Shown here piece after piece: positions 44,116 to 52,714 of a stretch of DNA of 64,000 nt. A program made the position numbers and the translations under genes. The stretch is from CAYSCX01 sp964429575. Its GTDB lineage: Bacteria; Desulfobacterota; Binatia; Binatales; Binataceae. The notes below the pieces were generated by a model, which did no database searches, had not been told where the DNA came from, and saw only the letters and a program-made list of their open reading frames with translations. Location: assembly GCA_964429575.1 (NCBI GenBank), contig CAYSCX010000002.1, positions 62,001 to 126,000 of the forward strand, in the 5' to 3' direction. The number at the start of each line of letters is the position of its first letter. The first letter of the stretch is position 1.

Positions 44116-44868
44116 TCAGCTGATGCCAACTCTCGCGCCAATCAGACGCAGACCAATCCGTGCGGCGACGCGCTGGGATGATCGGTTGGACCTTTGCGTG
44201 CTGTAGAAGAGCGCGCGGCCATTAAAGCACGGCAGCGAGGACCAACTGGCGGTAACCGCGGCCGCAAATCCTTGACCACGGAATTTGGGAAACGTCACGA
44301 CGCCGATTTCCGCGCCGACGTCGCCGATGCGAGCTGCGAAGGCGATGGATGCGATCTCGTCGCCATCGAGCGCGACGCACCAAGGCTCCCAGAAGTCGCC
44401 GACCCCCTTAAAGCCTGCGTCAAGCATGTACTGGGGAAATCCCCGCTCAGCGAGGCGAGCCAGCATCTGCTCGCCCTCCACCGAATCGCCTCGCACGATC
44501 AGCGCGGGGTGCTCATAGCTCAGACCGTTCGGAAGTCTGTAAGTGACGCCCGGGCCGATGGTCACGACCGGTTGGACACGCGACAACAGATCGATGACTT
44601 TTCCCAGGCATTGAGGCAGGACATCAGGATCGCGCCACGGGGGCTCCTCAGCGGCGATGGCAAGTAAGCTCAGAGCGATCTGATCCTCAACGTCGTGGCG
44701 GACGCGTGCGATGTTGCCTTGCGGGCACCCCGTGAAGAATAGGCGTGGCCCGGATGAACGATCGGGGTCGTTCTGCCGCTCTATGCGCTCCGAGCCGGAG
44801 AGCACAAAAATTGTCTCGATATCGAAGTGGAGCAGCCGCAGATCGTCGGCCCCTGTTTGGCTGGCCAT
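44116..44868 (-). CDS. GNAT-family N-acetyltransferase-like protein
   Basis: A 250-residue protein. The C-terminal half carries GNAT features: a strand DEIASIAFAARIGDVGAEIG, the acetyl-CoA loop FPKFRGQGFAAAV (R-G-Q-G-x-A) and SNRSSQRVAARIGLRLIG. The N-terminal 120 residues are unassigned. ATG 44868 starts MASQTGA, which together with its leader is a copy of the hisI start region. The gene lies between 89-nt direct repeats, upstream of hisI and on the same strand. The substrate is unknown. Confidence 0.75.
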   Translation of the reverse strand: MASQTGADDLRLLHFDIETIFVLSGSERIERQNDPDRSSGPRLFFTGCPQGNIARVRHDVEDQIALSLLAIAAEEPPWRDPDVLPQCLGKVIDLLSRVQPVVTIGPGVTYRLPNGLSYEHPALIVRGDSVEGEQMLARLAERGFPQYMLDAGFKGVGDFWEPWCVALDGDEIASIAFAARIGDVGAEIGVVTFPKFRGQGFAAAVTASWSSLPCFNGRALFYSTQRSNRSSQRVAARIGLRLIGARVGIS

Positions 44869-44940
44869 ATCGCCCATTAGGTTGCCACGCGAAGTTGCGA
44901 ATCCAACAGGGTTCGCCGCGCCCCTGCATGAATCAACGCC
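44852..44940 (-). repeat. Direct repeat, copy at the GNAT gene
   Basis: The second copy of the 89-nt leader found at hisI (43962-44050). It provides the ATG, likely ribosome site and perhaps promoter of the GNAT gene. The two copies differ at about a dozen single positions, so the duplication is not recent. Confidence 0.88.
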
Positions 44941-45095
44941 TCAGCCGCATCGGATACTGGCTTAATTCGGGGTTGAGTGTCTGAATTTGAAAGCGCGAGA
45001 ATCTTAGTTTGCGGGGTCAGGCACGATACACCGGGATGAGTACTGGGCTGATTGTGTGTTGCTGACCTCGGTCAGTGCGGCTGGTCCATGGCGCA

Positions 45096-45515
45096 TCAAT
45101 CGTCGTCGGTAAATTGAGGAGCACCATCGGGTACCACCACCCATGACTGTTTCCTCATTGTCCAATAGTGGCTATCAGGTTTCAGCCAAGACGTATCGTC
45201 GAGCGTGCCTGCTTTGACGCTCATGCCGTTCTCGGTTTGATGATAGATGCGAGTGCCGCATTCCGGGCAGAACGCGCAAGTCTTTATACGCCCGCTCGCG
45301 CATATCACTTCAAAGGTCTTCAGCACGCCTGAACGTAACTTAAATGCGCCGCTCGGAACGGCCAAGCTCATACCGAACGCGCTCCCCGATTGGCGTTGGC
45401 ACTCGGTGCAATGGCAAACAGCAAGCCCGAGCGGCTCTCCCTCCACACGATAGCTCACGCTGCCGCACTGACAGCCTCCATCCATCGGGATTTTGAGAAG
45501 TCTCTCGTTCGCCAT
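45096..45515 (-). CDS. GFA/CENP-V family zinc-binding protein
   Basis: A 139-residue protein of the family of glutathione-dependent formaldehyde-activating enzymes. The zinc ligands are visible as GGCQCGSVSY, CHCTECQRQSGSAFG and FCPECGTRIYH. Only a few family members have shown glutathione-formaldehyde activity, so this function is not assured. ATG 45515 begins MANERLLKIPMDG. No formaldehyde oxidation gene lies nearby. Confidence 0.85.
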   Translation of the reverse strand: MANERLLKIPMDGGCQCGSVSYRVEGEPLGLAVCHCTECQRQSGSAFGMSLAVPSGAFKLRSGVLKTFEVICASGRIKTCAFCPECGTRIYHQTENGMSVKAGTLDDTSWLKPDSHYWTMRKQSWVVVPDGAPQFTDDD

Positions 45516-45654
45516 CGCTCGCTCTCCGTTTCTTGCAGTGTCTCAATTTCCCGGCCTCAGTGGCATAATTCAGACAGTACCCCGCATCGTGCACAAGCAG
45601 GGCGGGGCGCGCGCGTTTCCCCGCGGAAGTCCGGCGGTGTAGATTGTCGCGCTG

Positions 45655-46503
45655 ATGGTTAGGCGTATCGCCACCGGCGTCGCGCTTCTCGCCGCCGTCT
45701 GCATTCTCGGCGCATGCGAAGTCGCCTCGGCAATCCGGGCGCCGCGCCCGCGAAACGCGGAGCCGTTCAGTTTTCGCGTCTCGGTCGGGCCCAGCGATTT
45801 CAATATCGAGGGCTATTTCGTGAGCGCCGCCACCGGCGGACGAAGCCCCGCGCTGCTGGTGCTGCTCGGCCGTGACACGAATGCGGCGAAATGCGTTGAG
45901 CAGGGCCGCTTGCTCGCCGTGAGCGGTGTCCACGTCGCGTGCGTGAACATCCCGGGCTTTGGCAGATCGACCGGCCCGAGCCGCTTTGTCGGCGCGCAGG
46001 CGGTAGCGACAGCGCGGCGAGCGCTCGATCTGCTGGAGCAGCGCCCCGACGTCGATGCGAAGCGCCTGGCGGTGTGGGGAGTCTCCGACGGTGCGGTAGC
46101 AGCAGGGCTGCTCATGGATTCCGACGCGCGTCCGCGTGCCGTTATCCTTCAGTCCGGCGCCTACGATTTGCTCAATCTGTGGCCCGCAGCTCCTCTGGCG
46201 ACCAAACTTGCGATCTTGCGCGAAGTTTGGCCGAGCCGGCGCGTATTGCGCGAGCGCAGCGTGATCGAGAATCTACCGAAGCGCCTCGACTTGGACGTCC
46301 TGATTCTCCACGGCGCTCTCGATACGCGGATGCCGGTCGATCAGGCGCGCCGCCTGGAGGCCGCCTTGAAGGCGCGAGGCGCGCGGGTCGAAGCTCGGTA
46401 CTTTCCCAACGGTCGCCACGATCTGGGCGCGCGCACTACGGGCCCAGCGCGCCGATTCATACGCGAATCGCTGCTCGGCGCCGGCGCGCGCGCGTCGTCC
46501 TGA
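45655..46503 (+). CDS. Alpha/beta hydrolase lipoprotein
   Basis: A 282-residue protein with signal peptide and lipobox (CILGAC), so probably anchored in the envelope. The alpha/beta hydrolase domain shows VLLGRDTNAAKCVEQ (after strand 3), CVNIPGFGRSTGPS, the nucleophile elbow WGVSDGAVAAG, acid Asp in HGALDTRMPV and His in FPNGRHDLG. It resembles acyl/prolyl-type esterases of unknown substrate. Its 3' end converges on bcp. Confidence 0.8.
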   Translation: MVRRIATGVALLAAVCILGACEVASAIRAPRPRNAEPFSFRVSVGPSDFNIEGYFVSAATGGRSPALLVLLGRDTNAAKCVEQGRLLAVSGVHVACVNIPGFGRSTGPSRFVGAQAVATARRALDLLEQRPDVDAKRLAVWGVSDGAVAAGLLMDSDARPRAVILQSGAYDLLNLWPAAPLATKLAILREVWPSRRVLRERSVIENLPKRLDLDVLILHGALDTRMPVDQARRLEAALKARGARVEARYFPNGRHDLGARTTGPARRFIRESLLGAGARASS

Positions 46504-46509
46504 CGTCCT

Positions 46510-47055
46510 TCACCGCATCTCCTTCAGCGCGGCGATTACTTCGTCGGCGTGACCGGCGACCTTCACCCTGGGAAACACCTTGCGCACATTGCCAGCCTTG
46601 TCGATCAGGAAGGTGGTGCGCTCGATTCCCATGAATTTGCGCCCGTAGAGCGACTTTTCCTTGTACACGCCGTAACGCTTCGCAACCGCGTTGCCCACGT
46701 CGCTCAAGAGCGTGAAGTTGAGCGAATGCTTGTCAGCAAACTTGCGATGCGAATCGGCGGAATCGCCGCTTACGCCGACAACCTCCGCACCCGCCGACCG
46801 TACGCGCGCGAGGTTGTCGCGAAAGTCGCACGCCTCGATCGTGCAACCGGGCGTCATATCCTTGGGATAGAAGTAGAGCACCAGGTTGCGCCGCCGGGTC
46901 AGATCCGGCAGCGAAGCCGTCTTGGCGCCTGCTTGGGGAAGTTCGAAGGCGGGCGCTTTTTTCCCTTGCAGCGGATGCGATCCGCCTGCGGCCGGCTTAC
47001 GCGACACCGGTTTCTTGGTCGTCGATTTTGAGGCGGTAGGTTTCGTCTTTGCCAT
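46510..47055 (-). CDS. bcp: Thioredoxin-dependent peroxiredoxin (Bcp/PrxQ)
   Basis: A 181-residue atypical 2-Cys peroxiredoxin that reduces hydroperoxides. The active site is FYPKDMTPGCTIEACDFRD: peroxidatic Cys in GCT and resolving Cys five residues on, as in PrxQ. The first 25 residues (MAKTKPTASKSTTKKPVSRK and a few more) are a Lys-rich extension absent from typical Bcp (about 155 residues). It is divergent from thrB. Confidence 0.92.
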   Translation of the reverse strand: MAKTKPTASKSTTKKPVSRKPAAGGSHPLQGKKAPAFELPQAGAKTASLPDLTRRRNLVLYFYPKDMTPGCTIEACDFRDNLARVRSAGAEVVGVSGDSADSHRKFADKHSLNFTLLSDVGNAVAKRYGVYKEKSLYGRKFMGIERTTFLIDKAGNVRKVFPRVKVAGHADEVIAALKEMR

Positions 47056-47211
47056 CCGATGTGTATTAGGTCATCTCCCGATCTGATCGCAATCGCATCT
47101 CGCGAGCGTCAAAAGATCGCGCAAATGATTCGACTTTCCCGGCATCCAGTTGACGACGAATGGATCTCGCCCTAGACTTGCCGCGATAACTTTCCTGCCG
47201 CCCGCTTCTAG

Positions 47212-48246
47212 ATGGCTGTATACACCGAACTGAGCAAGGCGTTCCTCAAGGAACTCGCAGACGACTACGGTCTGGGGCGTCTTTCCGCGCTCTCGGCGAT
47301 CCCGCAAGGGTCAGTCAATTCGAACTATGTTCTCGAAAGCGCAAAGGGCCGCTTTCTGCTGCGCATCGATGAGGTCAAGACCGAAAACGAACTCAAGCGC
47401 GAACTCGACCTGCTGAGCTTCCTGCGCAAGCACTCCTTTCCGTGCCCGCATCCGCTTCAGGACCGAATGGGACGGCTCCATCGCGCGTTGGATGGAAAGT
47501 GCGTTTCGCTGTTCCGCTACATCGACGGCCGGGTGCTCGCGCCCGAGCGCATGAAACCGGCGCAGCTCGAGGCGATCGGGCGCGCGCTCAGCGAGCTTCA
47601 CGTGATCGGCAAGGCGTACAAGAAAGGCATCGACAACCGCTTCAGTTTTGAGCGCATCGCCGACCTCTATCTTTCCGTGCGCGCGCGTCTGCCAAATTAC
47701 TTCCGAAAAATCTGCCGCACCCTCGACGACGAGGTCGAGTATTTGACGCGCTATCTCGAAGGCAAGCTGCCCAAGGGCGTCATTCACGGCGACCTGTTCG
47801 CCGACAACGTGCTCTTTCGAGGCGACCGGCTGACGGCAGTGTTGGACTTTGAGGCGGCCTGCCGTGGCAAGTTCATCTTCGACATCGCCACCGCCGTGAA
47901 CGCGCTCTGCTTCATCAAGGGCGAATATTCGCTCGATCGTTTTCGCTACATCCTTCAGGGCTACGAGGGCGTCCGCACCCTATCGCTGGCGGAATGGGAC
48001 GCGTTTCCCAACGAATTGCGCTTCTCGTCGCTGCGCTTTACAGTCACGCGCCTCCACGACTTCTTCCTGCAACCGATCGACGGCCGCCAGCGCGTGCACA
48101 AGGACTTCCGGGAGTTTTTGGATCGCCTGCGTGTGCTCAGGCGCGAACGCGAGGGCGGCATGGAACCGCTGCTGATGGCGATGGCCACCGGTTACGACTA
48201 CCGCAAGTATCAGAAGGTCAAGGCGACGGAGCGTCGCCACGCTTGA
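47212..48246 (+). CDS. thrB: Homoserine kinase type II
   Basis: A 344-residue aminoglycoside-phosphotransferase-fold kinase. The opening MAVYTELSKAFLKELADDYGLG and GSVNSNYVLESAKGRFLLRI are diagnostic for the ThrB-II family. The catalytic loop GVIHGDLFADNVLF and metal-binding VLDFEAACRGKFIFDIA follow. It makes O-phosphohomoserine for ThrC. It lies 31 kb from hom and thrC, which have their own candidate (apgM-like). It is somewhat longer than usual (about 315) at the C-terminus. Confidence 0.87.
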   Translation: MAVYTELSKAFLKELADDYGLGRLSALSAIPQGSVNSNYVLESAKGRFLLRIDEVKTENELKRELDLLSFLRKHSFPCPHPLQDRMGRLHRALDGKCVSLFRYIDGRVLAPERMKPAQLEAIGRALSELHVIGKAYKKGIDNRFSFERIADLYLSVRARLPNYFRKICRTLDDEVEYLTRYLEGKLPKGVIHGDLFADNVLFRGDRLTAVLDFEAACRGKFIFDIATAVNALCFIKGEYSLDRFRYILQGYEGVRTLSLAEWDAFPNELRFSSLRFTVTRLHDFFLQPIDGRQRVHKDFREFLDRLRVLRREREGGMEPLLMAMATGYDYRKYQKVKATERRHA

Positions 48247-48332
48247 CGCTAAGGCGCGCCGCGCATTCGGACCGCACAGCCCGACGCGAACCGGCGCGTC
48301 CGGACAACCCGCACCGGCAACCGGGAGATTAA

Positions 48333-49235
48333 GTGTCTGCCCTGCTGGAACGCCTGGCGCAAAGCGCGCCCGCGCTGTGGGTCGAAGTCTCACCGCCGCG
48401 CGGCGTCAATCCCGAGCCGCTCCTTAACCGCCTCGCGGCGCTCAAAGGGCACGTCGATGCTATCAATCTCACCGACAATGCGCTCGCGAGGGTAAAGATG
48501 TCGGGGCTGGTGTTCGGCTCGTTGATCCGCGCGCGCCTTGGCATCCCGGTGGTCCTTAACTTCTCATGTCGCGATCGCAACCGCTTCGCGCTGAAGTCCG
48601 ATTTGTTGGGGGCGGCCGCCCTCGGCATCGACGCGGTCGTCGCGGTAACCGGTGACAAGATACCGCCCGCTGACAGCAGCGGCGCTCAGGCCGTACACGA
48701 TGTCGACGCGCTCGGATTGCTCGGTATGATCGCGGAACTGAATCGCGGCGACACCGGCGAGGGCAGGGCGCCGCTGAAGACGTTGCCGAACCTAATCGCT
48801 GGTGGGGTTGCAAACCCCAACCGAATTAACATCGATCGTGAGTTCGAATTACTTGCCCACAAGGCACAAGCGGGCGCACGATTCGTCATCACGCAACCGG
48901 TTTTTGACCCAACGGTCGCGCGGCGTTTCCTCAAACGCGCCGACGCGCTCAAGCTAAAGACGGTGCTCGGCATTCTGCCGGTCAAACGCGAGTCGATGGC
49001 GCAATACCTGAAGGATCGCGTGACCGACCTCAAGGGCGCAAGCTCGCATCTTGATCGGTTTGCCGGCATGGACGAGGCTTCAGTGCGCGCGCGCTCGCTC
49101 GCCGAAAATCTCGCGCTGATGAAGACGTTGGCGCGAGAGGCCGCAGCGTTTAACATCATGAGCGGCGGAGGCCCCTCGCTCGCAATCGAACTCGCGTTGG
49201 AGTTCAGCAAATGGCGCAAGGACGGCGATCTCTAA
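48333..49235 (+). CDS. metF: Methylenetetrahydrofolate reductase
   Basis: A 300-residue TIM-barrel flavoprotein of the MetF family. Visible: WVEVSPPRGVNPEPL (catalytic Glu of the first strand), DAINLTDNALARVKMS, VVAVTGDKIPP, ANPNRINIDREFELLAHKAQAGARFVITQPVFD. The last is the family hallmark for the folate and flavin sites. It makes 5-methyl-THF. GTG 48333 has GGGAG upstream. Its 3' end overlaps folE by 25 nt. Confidence 0.88.
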   Translation: MSALLERLAQSAPALWVEVSPPRGVNPEPLLNRLAALKGHVDAINLTDNALARVKMSGLVFGSLIRARLGIPVVLNFSCRDRNRFALKSDLLGAAALGIDAVVAVTGDKIPPADSSGAQAVHDVDALGLLGMIAELNRGDTGEGRAPLKTLPNLIAGGVANPNRINIDREFELLAHKAQAGARFVITQPVFDPTVARRFLKRADALKLKTVLGILPVKRESMAQYLKDRVTDLKGASSHLDRFAGMDEASVRARSLAENLALMKTLAREAAAFNIMSGGGPSLAIELALEFSKWRKDGDL

Positions 49236-49840
49236 CCCGCGCGCTGCGCGAAGTGCGCGCAGCAGAACCAAGGCCCGAACGTGCCGAAGTCGAAGAGGCC
49301 GTGCGCACCATCCTGCGCTACATCGGCGAGGATTCGGATCGCCCCGGTCTCAAGCGCACTCCGCTGCGCGTGGTGAGGGCGTTCGAGTTTCTTACCTCCG
49401 GATATCAGAAAGACCCCAAGCAGGAGATCAACGGCGCTTTGTTCGTCGAGTCAGAGTACCAGGAGATGATCCTCTGCAAGGATCTCGACTTCTACTCACT
49501 GTGCGAACATCACATGCTGCCCTTCATGGGCAAGGCGCACGTTGCGTATCTCCCCAATCGCCGCATCGTCGGCCTCTCCAAGCTCGCGCGGCTGGTTGAA
49601 ATCTTCGCGCGCCGCCTGCAAGTCCAGGAGCGGCTCACGACCCAGATCGCGCAAACCATCATGGAAGAGATCGAACCGCTCGGAGTTGCTGTCGTCCTCG
49701 AGGCGGAGCACCTGTGCATGCGGATGCGCGGAGTCGAGAAGCAGAACTCCTGGGTCACAACTTCTGCGATGCTCGGCGTGTTCCGTACCCAGTTTGAAAC
49801 CAGACAGGAGTTCATGAATCTCCTGCGCAATGGAAAGTAG
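49211..49840 (+). CDS. folE: GTP cyclohydrolase I
   Basis: The first step of tetrahydrofolate synthesis from GTP. The 209 residues show RPGLKRTPLRVVRAFEFLTSGY, the zinc ligands in FYSLCEHHMLPFMGKAHVAYLP and HLCMRMRGVEKQNS, and the C-terminal TRQEFMNLL. The start ATG 49211 lies inside the end of metF, so the two folate genes are coupled. Confidence 0.95.
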   Translation: MAQGRRSLTRALREVRAAEPRPERAEVEEAVRTILRYIGEDSDRPGLKRTPLRVVRAFEFLTSGYQKDPKQEINGALFVESEYQEMILCKDLDFYSLCEHHMLPFMGKAHVAYLPNRRIVGLSKLARLVEIFARRLQVQERLTTQIAQTIMEEIEPLGVAVVLEAEHLCMRMRGVEKQNSWVTTSAMLGVFRTQFETRQEFMNLLRNGK

Positions 49841-49875
49841 CTCGAACGCGGCGTTCCCGGCCGCGCGATTCTACC

Positions 49876-50556
49876 TTGGCCTCCGACGCCGACTCCTCGC
49901 TCGATAAGCTCGGCCGTGAAGCGCTGCGCTACGTCAAAACCGGGCAGACCCTCGGCCTCGGCACCGGCCGCGCCGCAAGCGCATTCATCCGCGCGCTCGG
50001 CCAAAGCCGCATCGCGGTGCGCGCAGTGCCGACCTCAAACGCAAGTGATCAGCTCGCGCGCGCCGTCGGCATCGAGGTGGTTTCGCTCGCCGACGCCCCG
50101 AAACTCGACGCCGGCTTCGACGGCGCCGACGAGGTCGACCCGCGGCTCAACCTCGTCAAGGGCTACGGCGGGGCATTGGTGCGCGAGAAGATCGTCGCAG
50201 CGTCATCGCGGCGCTTCATCGTCCTGGTCGGCGCTGAGAAACTGGTGACGAAGCTCGGCGCGCGCGGCAGCATCCCGGTCGAGGTGGTTCCGTTCGCTGC
50301 GGGATTCGCCGCCCGCGCAATCGCGAAGCTGGGGCTCAAGCCGCGCGTCCGCGCGTCCGACGGCGATGACTACGTTACCGAAAACGGAAACCTGATCCTC
50401 GACTGCGCGACGAAGCGGATCAACCGCCCAGCGCGGCTGGAGCGAGAGTTGCTCTCGATTCCCGGTGTCGTCGGGACGGGCCTGTTTATCGGCATGGCGG
50501 ACCTCGTTTTGGTCGCCAATGCCGATGGCGCCATCCGTACCCTCCGCCGCCGCTGA
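49876..50556 (+). CDS. rpiA: Ribose-5-phosphate isomerase A
   Basis: Interconverts ribose-5-phosphate and ribulose-5-phosphate. The 226 residues have LGLGTGRAASAFI (phosphate loop), VPTSNASDQLA, DAGFDGADEVDPRLNLVKGYGGALVREKI (catalytic Asp and Lys) and IVLVGAEKLVTKLG. The start codon is TTG 49876. It lies between folE and the glycerate kinase gene. Confidence 0.94.
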   Translation: MASDADSSLDKLGREALRYVKTGQTLGLGTGRAASAFIRALGQSRIAVRAVPTSNASDQLARAVGIEVVSLADAPKLDAGFDGADEVDPRLNLVKGYGGALVREKIVAASSRRFIVLVGAEKLVTKLGARGSIPVEVVPFAAGFAARAIAKLGLKPRVRASDGDDYVTENGNLILDCATKRINRPARLERELLSIPGVVGTGLFIGMADLVLVANADGAIRTLRRR

Positions 50557-50579
50557 CGCTTCGTCGTATCGCGACGATC

Positions 50580-51920
50580 ATGCCCACCGAACCCGACTCG
50601 CTCGCCGACCGCGACCGCATCGAGCGCGACCTCACCCATCTCTACCGCGCAGCGATCGCCGCCGCGGATCCGCAATACCTCGTCACCGCTGCGCTCGAAG
50701 GCCGCACGCCCGCCACCCGCGACGTTCCGCAGCTCATCGCCCGCGCATCGCGAGTCTTCCTCCTCGCGGTCGGCAAGGCGTCGCTCGCGATGGCGCGCTC
50801 AATCGAATCCCACCTGGGACCGCGGCTCGCCGACACGCTCGTCGTCGTACCGCCCGGCACCACTGCGGAGCCGTCCGAACGTCTGACCGTCTGCACGTCC
50901 GCGCATCCACTGCCCGACGAATCCTCCGAGCGGGCAGCCCGCCGCGCCCTCGAAATGCTTCACCGCGCGACGCCGTCGGACCTCGTGATCGTCGCGCTGA
51001 GCGGCGGCGCTTCTGCGATGTTCACGCTGCCCGCCGAAGGCGTCTCGCTCGCCGACAAGATTGCAATCAACGCCGCGCTGCTGCGTGCTGGCGCGTTAAT
51101 CCGCGAATTCAACACGGTGCGCAAGCATCTATCCGCCGTGAAAGGCGGTCGCCTGCTTCGCGAAACCGGCGGCGCCGCCGTACTGACGCTGGTTCTTTCC
51201 GACGTTCCCGGCAACGATCTCGCGACCGTCGGTTCGGGTCTCACCGCGCCCGACCCGACAACCTTCGCCGATGCGGTTGGCGTGCTGAAACGCCGCTCGC
51301 TCTGGGGACGTGCTCCTGAATCCGTCCGTGACTATCTTGAGCGCGGCGTTGCTGGTGAGATCGCGGAGACATTGAAGCAGGGTGCGCCAGAGCTCGCGCG
51401 CGTGACCAACTTCATCATCGGTGACAATTCGACCGCCCTCGATGGCCTCGAACGCGCCGCGCGCGGCCTCGGCTACTCCGTCGATCGCTGGCGCGAACTC
51501 TACGGCGAGGCTGACGACCTCGGCCGTGCGCTCGCGGCGCATCTCGCTTCGATCCAGACCGAACGCACGTGCGTGATCGCGGGCGGCGAACCCGTCGCAG
51601 CCGTGCGCGGATCCGGGAAGGGCGGACGCGCCCAACAGTGCGCACTCGCGACCGCCATCGAACTCGCGCGCATTGCTCCCCGCCGGCGCATCGCCGCGCT
51701 CTTCGCCGGCACCGACGGCATCGACGGCCCGACAGACGCCGCCGGTGCGTTCGCCTTCCCGCACTCGGTCGCGCGAGCCGCGGCTGCTGGTGTGTCCGCC
51801 TCCGACTCGCTGGCCCGCCACGACGCGTACACCTTCTTTCGTTCGATCGACGATCTGCTCGTGACCGGTCCGACCGGCACCAACGTCGCGGACATCTTTG
51901 TCGGACTGATAAACTGGTAA
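50580..51920 (+). CDS. Glycerate 2-kinase, GckA/MOFRL type
   Basis: Phosphorylates D-glycerate to 2-phosphoglycerate. The 446 residues have the DUF4147 domain (AVGKASLAMARSIE, SGGASAMFTLP, NTVRKHLSAVKGGRL, LVLSDVPGNDLATVGSGLTAPDP) and the C-terminal MOFRL domain (AGGEPVAAVRGSGKGGRAQQCAL, AGTDGIDGPTDAAGA). It is 23 nt after rpiA. Confidence 0.93.
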   Translation: MPTEPDSLADRDRIERDLTHLYRAAIAAADPQYLVTAALEGRTPATRDVPQLIARASRVFLLAVGKASLAMARSIESHLGPRLADTLVVVPPGTTAEPSERLTVCTSAHPLPDESSERAARRALEMLHRATPSDLVIVALSGGASAMFTLPAEGVSLADKIAINAALLRAGALIREFNTVRKHLSAVKGGRLLRETGGAAVLTLVLSDVPGNDLATVGSGLTAPDPTTFADAVGVLKRRSLWGRAPESVRDYLERGVAGEIAETLKQGAPELARVTNFIIGDNSTALDGLERAARGLGYSVDRWRELYGEADDLGRALAAHLASIQTERTCVIAGGEPVAAVRGSGKGGRAQQCALATAIELARIAPRRRIAALFAGTDGIDGPTDAAGAFAFPHSVARAAAAGVSASDSLARHDAYTFFRSIDDLLVTGPTGTNVADIFVGLINW

Positions 51921-51980
51921 TTCGGCGAACTGATAATGCGGAGGGGGAGAAGATAATGAAGGCAGCGAGATCCTTCGCCC

Positions 51981-52112
51981 ATGGCTCAGGACAAGGTTTT
52001 CACGCAGGGGATTGAGCGCGCAGCCGATGCGATCGGGGAACTCGACGCGTTTCTCAACAGCAAGCAAGGTCTTTCATGGCGATCTTGGCTCGACTATTTA
52101 ATCCCCATATGA
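51981..52112 (+). CDS. Possible small protein between glycerate kinase and molybdopterin gene
   Basis: A 43-codon frame beginning MAQDKVFTQGIERAADAIGE and ending in a hydrophobic stretch (WLDYLIPI). The first part is an amphipathic helix by appearance. It overlaps the next gene's start by 37 nt. A strong SD-like GGAGGGGGAGAAG lies upstream at about 51941-51953, but it better serves an 18-codon frame at 51957. Evidence is weak. Confidence 0.3.
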   Translation: MAQDKVFTQGIERAADAIGELDAFLNSKQGLSWRSWLDYLIPI

Positions 52113-52714
52113 GAAAGCCATTGACACGGGAGGAGTACGAGCGGCGCATTCCTCCCGGCCAATTTCTCACCGAGAAATTCCCGGTCCTGAGCTACGGCCC
52201 GGCGCCGCGCTTCGACCCCAAGCACTGGGAGTTCCGCGTGATCGGACTGGTCGAGGAGCAGTTGCGCCTCAGCTACGAACAGTTCCGCGCGCTCCCGCAA
52301 TCAAAACGGGTCGCCGACTTCCACTGCGTCACTACCTGGTCGCGCCTGGACAACACTTGGGAAGGCGTGCTCGTAAATGACCTCATGAAGCGCGTACGCT
52401 TGGGTCCCGAGGCGCGCTTTGTCATCGCCCACTGCGACGGCGGTTACACGGCCAACCTGCCCATCCAAGAATTCCTCGATGACGACGTGATGCTCGCGCA
52501 TCGCCACGACGGCCGCGACCTCACTGCCGACCACGGTTGGCCGCTTCGCCTGGTCGTCCCCAAGCTCTACGGGTGGAAAAGCGCAAAGTGGGTCCGCGCG
52601 ATCGAATTCAGCGCCGAAGACCGCCGCGGATTTTGGGAAGTGCGCGGCTACCATAATCACGCAGATCCTTGGACTGAAGAGCGCTACTCGTTTCAGGAAG
52701 AGCCCGAAGACTGA
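52076..52714 (+). CDS. Sulfite-oxidase-like molybdopterin-binding protein
   Basis: A 212-residue protein with the oxidoreductase molybdopterin-binding fold. Seen: FPVLSYGPAPRFDPKHWEFRVIGLVE, FHCVTTWSRLDNTWEGV (the Cys that ligates molybdenum), DGGYTANLPIQEF, HGWPLRLVVPKLYGWKSAKWVRAIEF. It resembles YuiH/MsrP-type proteins but lacks a signal peptide. ATG 52076 has AAGG upstream; an internal ATG 52109 begins MRKPLTREEYERR. No molybdopterin synthesis gene is nearby. Its stop overlaps glpD. Confidence 0.85.
   Translation: MAILARLFNPHMRKPLTREEYERRIPPGQFLTEKFPVLSYGPAPRFDPKHWEFRVIGLVEEQLRLSYEQFRALPQSKRVADFHCVTTWSRLDNTWEGVLVNDLMKRVRLGPEARFVIAHCDGGYTANLPIQEFLDDDVMLAHRHDGRDLTADHGWPLRLVVPKLYGWKSAKWVRAIEFSAEDRRGFWEVRGYHNHADPWTEERYSFQEEPED

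Noticed and set aside
44941..45095. Possible promoter or small gene between the duplicated leader and the GFA gene
   Set aside because: No consistent -35/-10 pair, coding frame or repeat was recognised.
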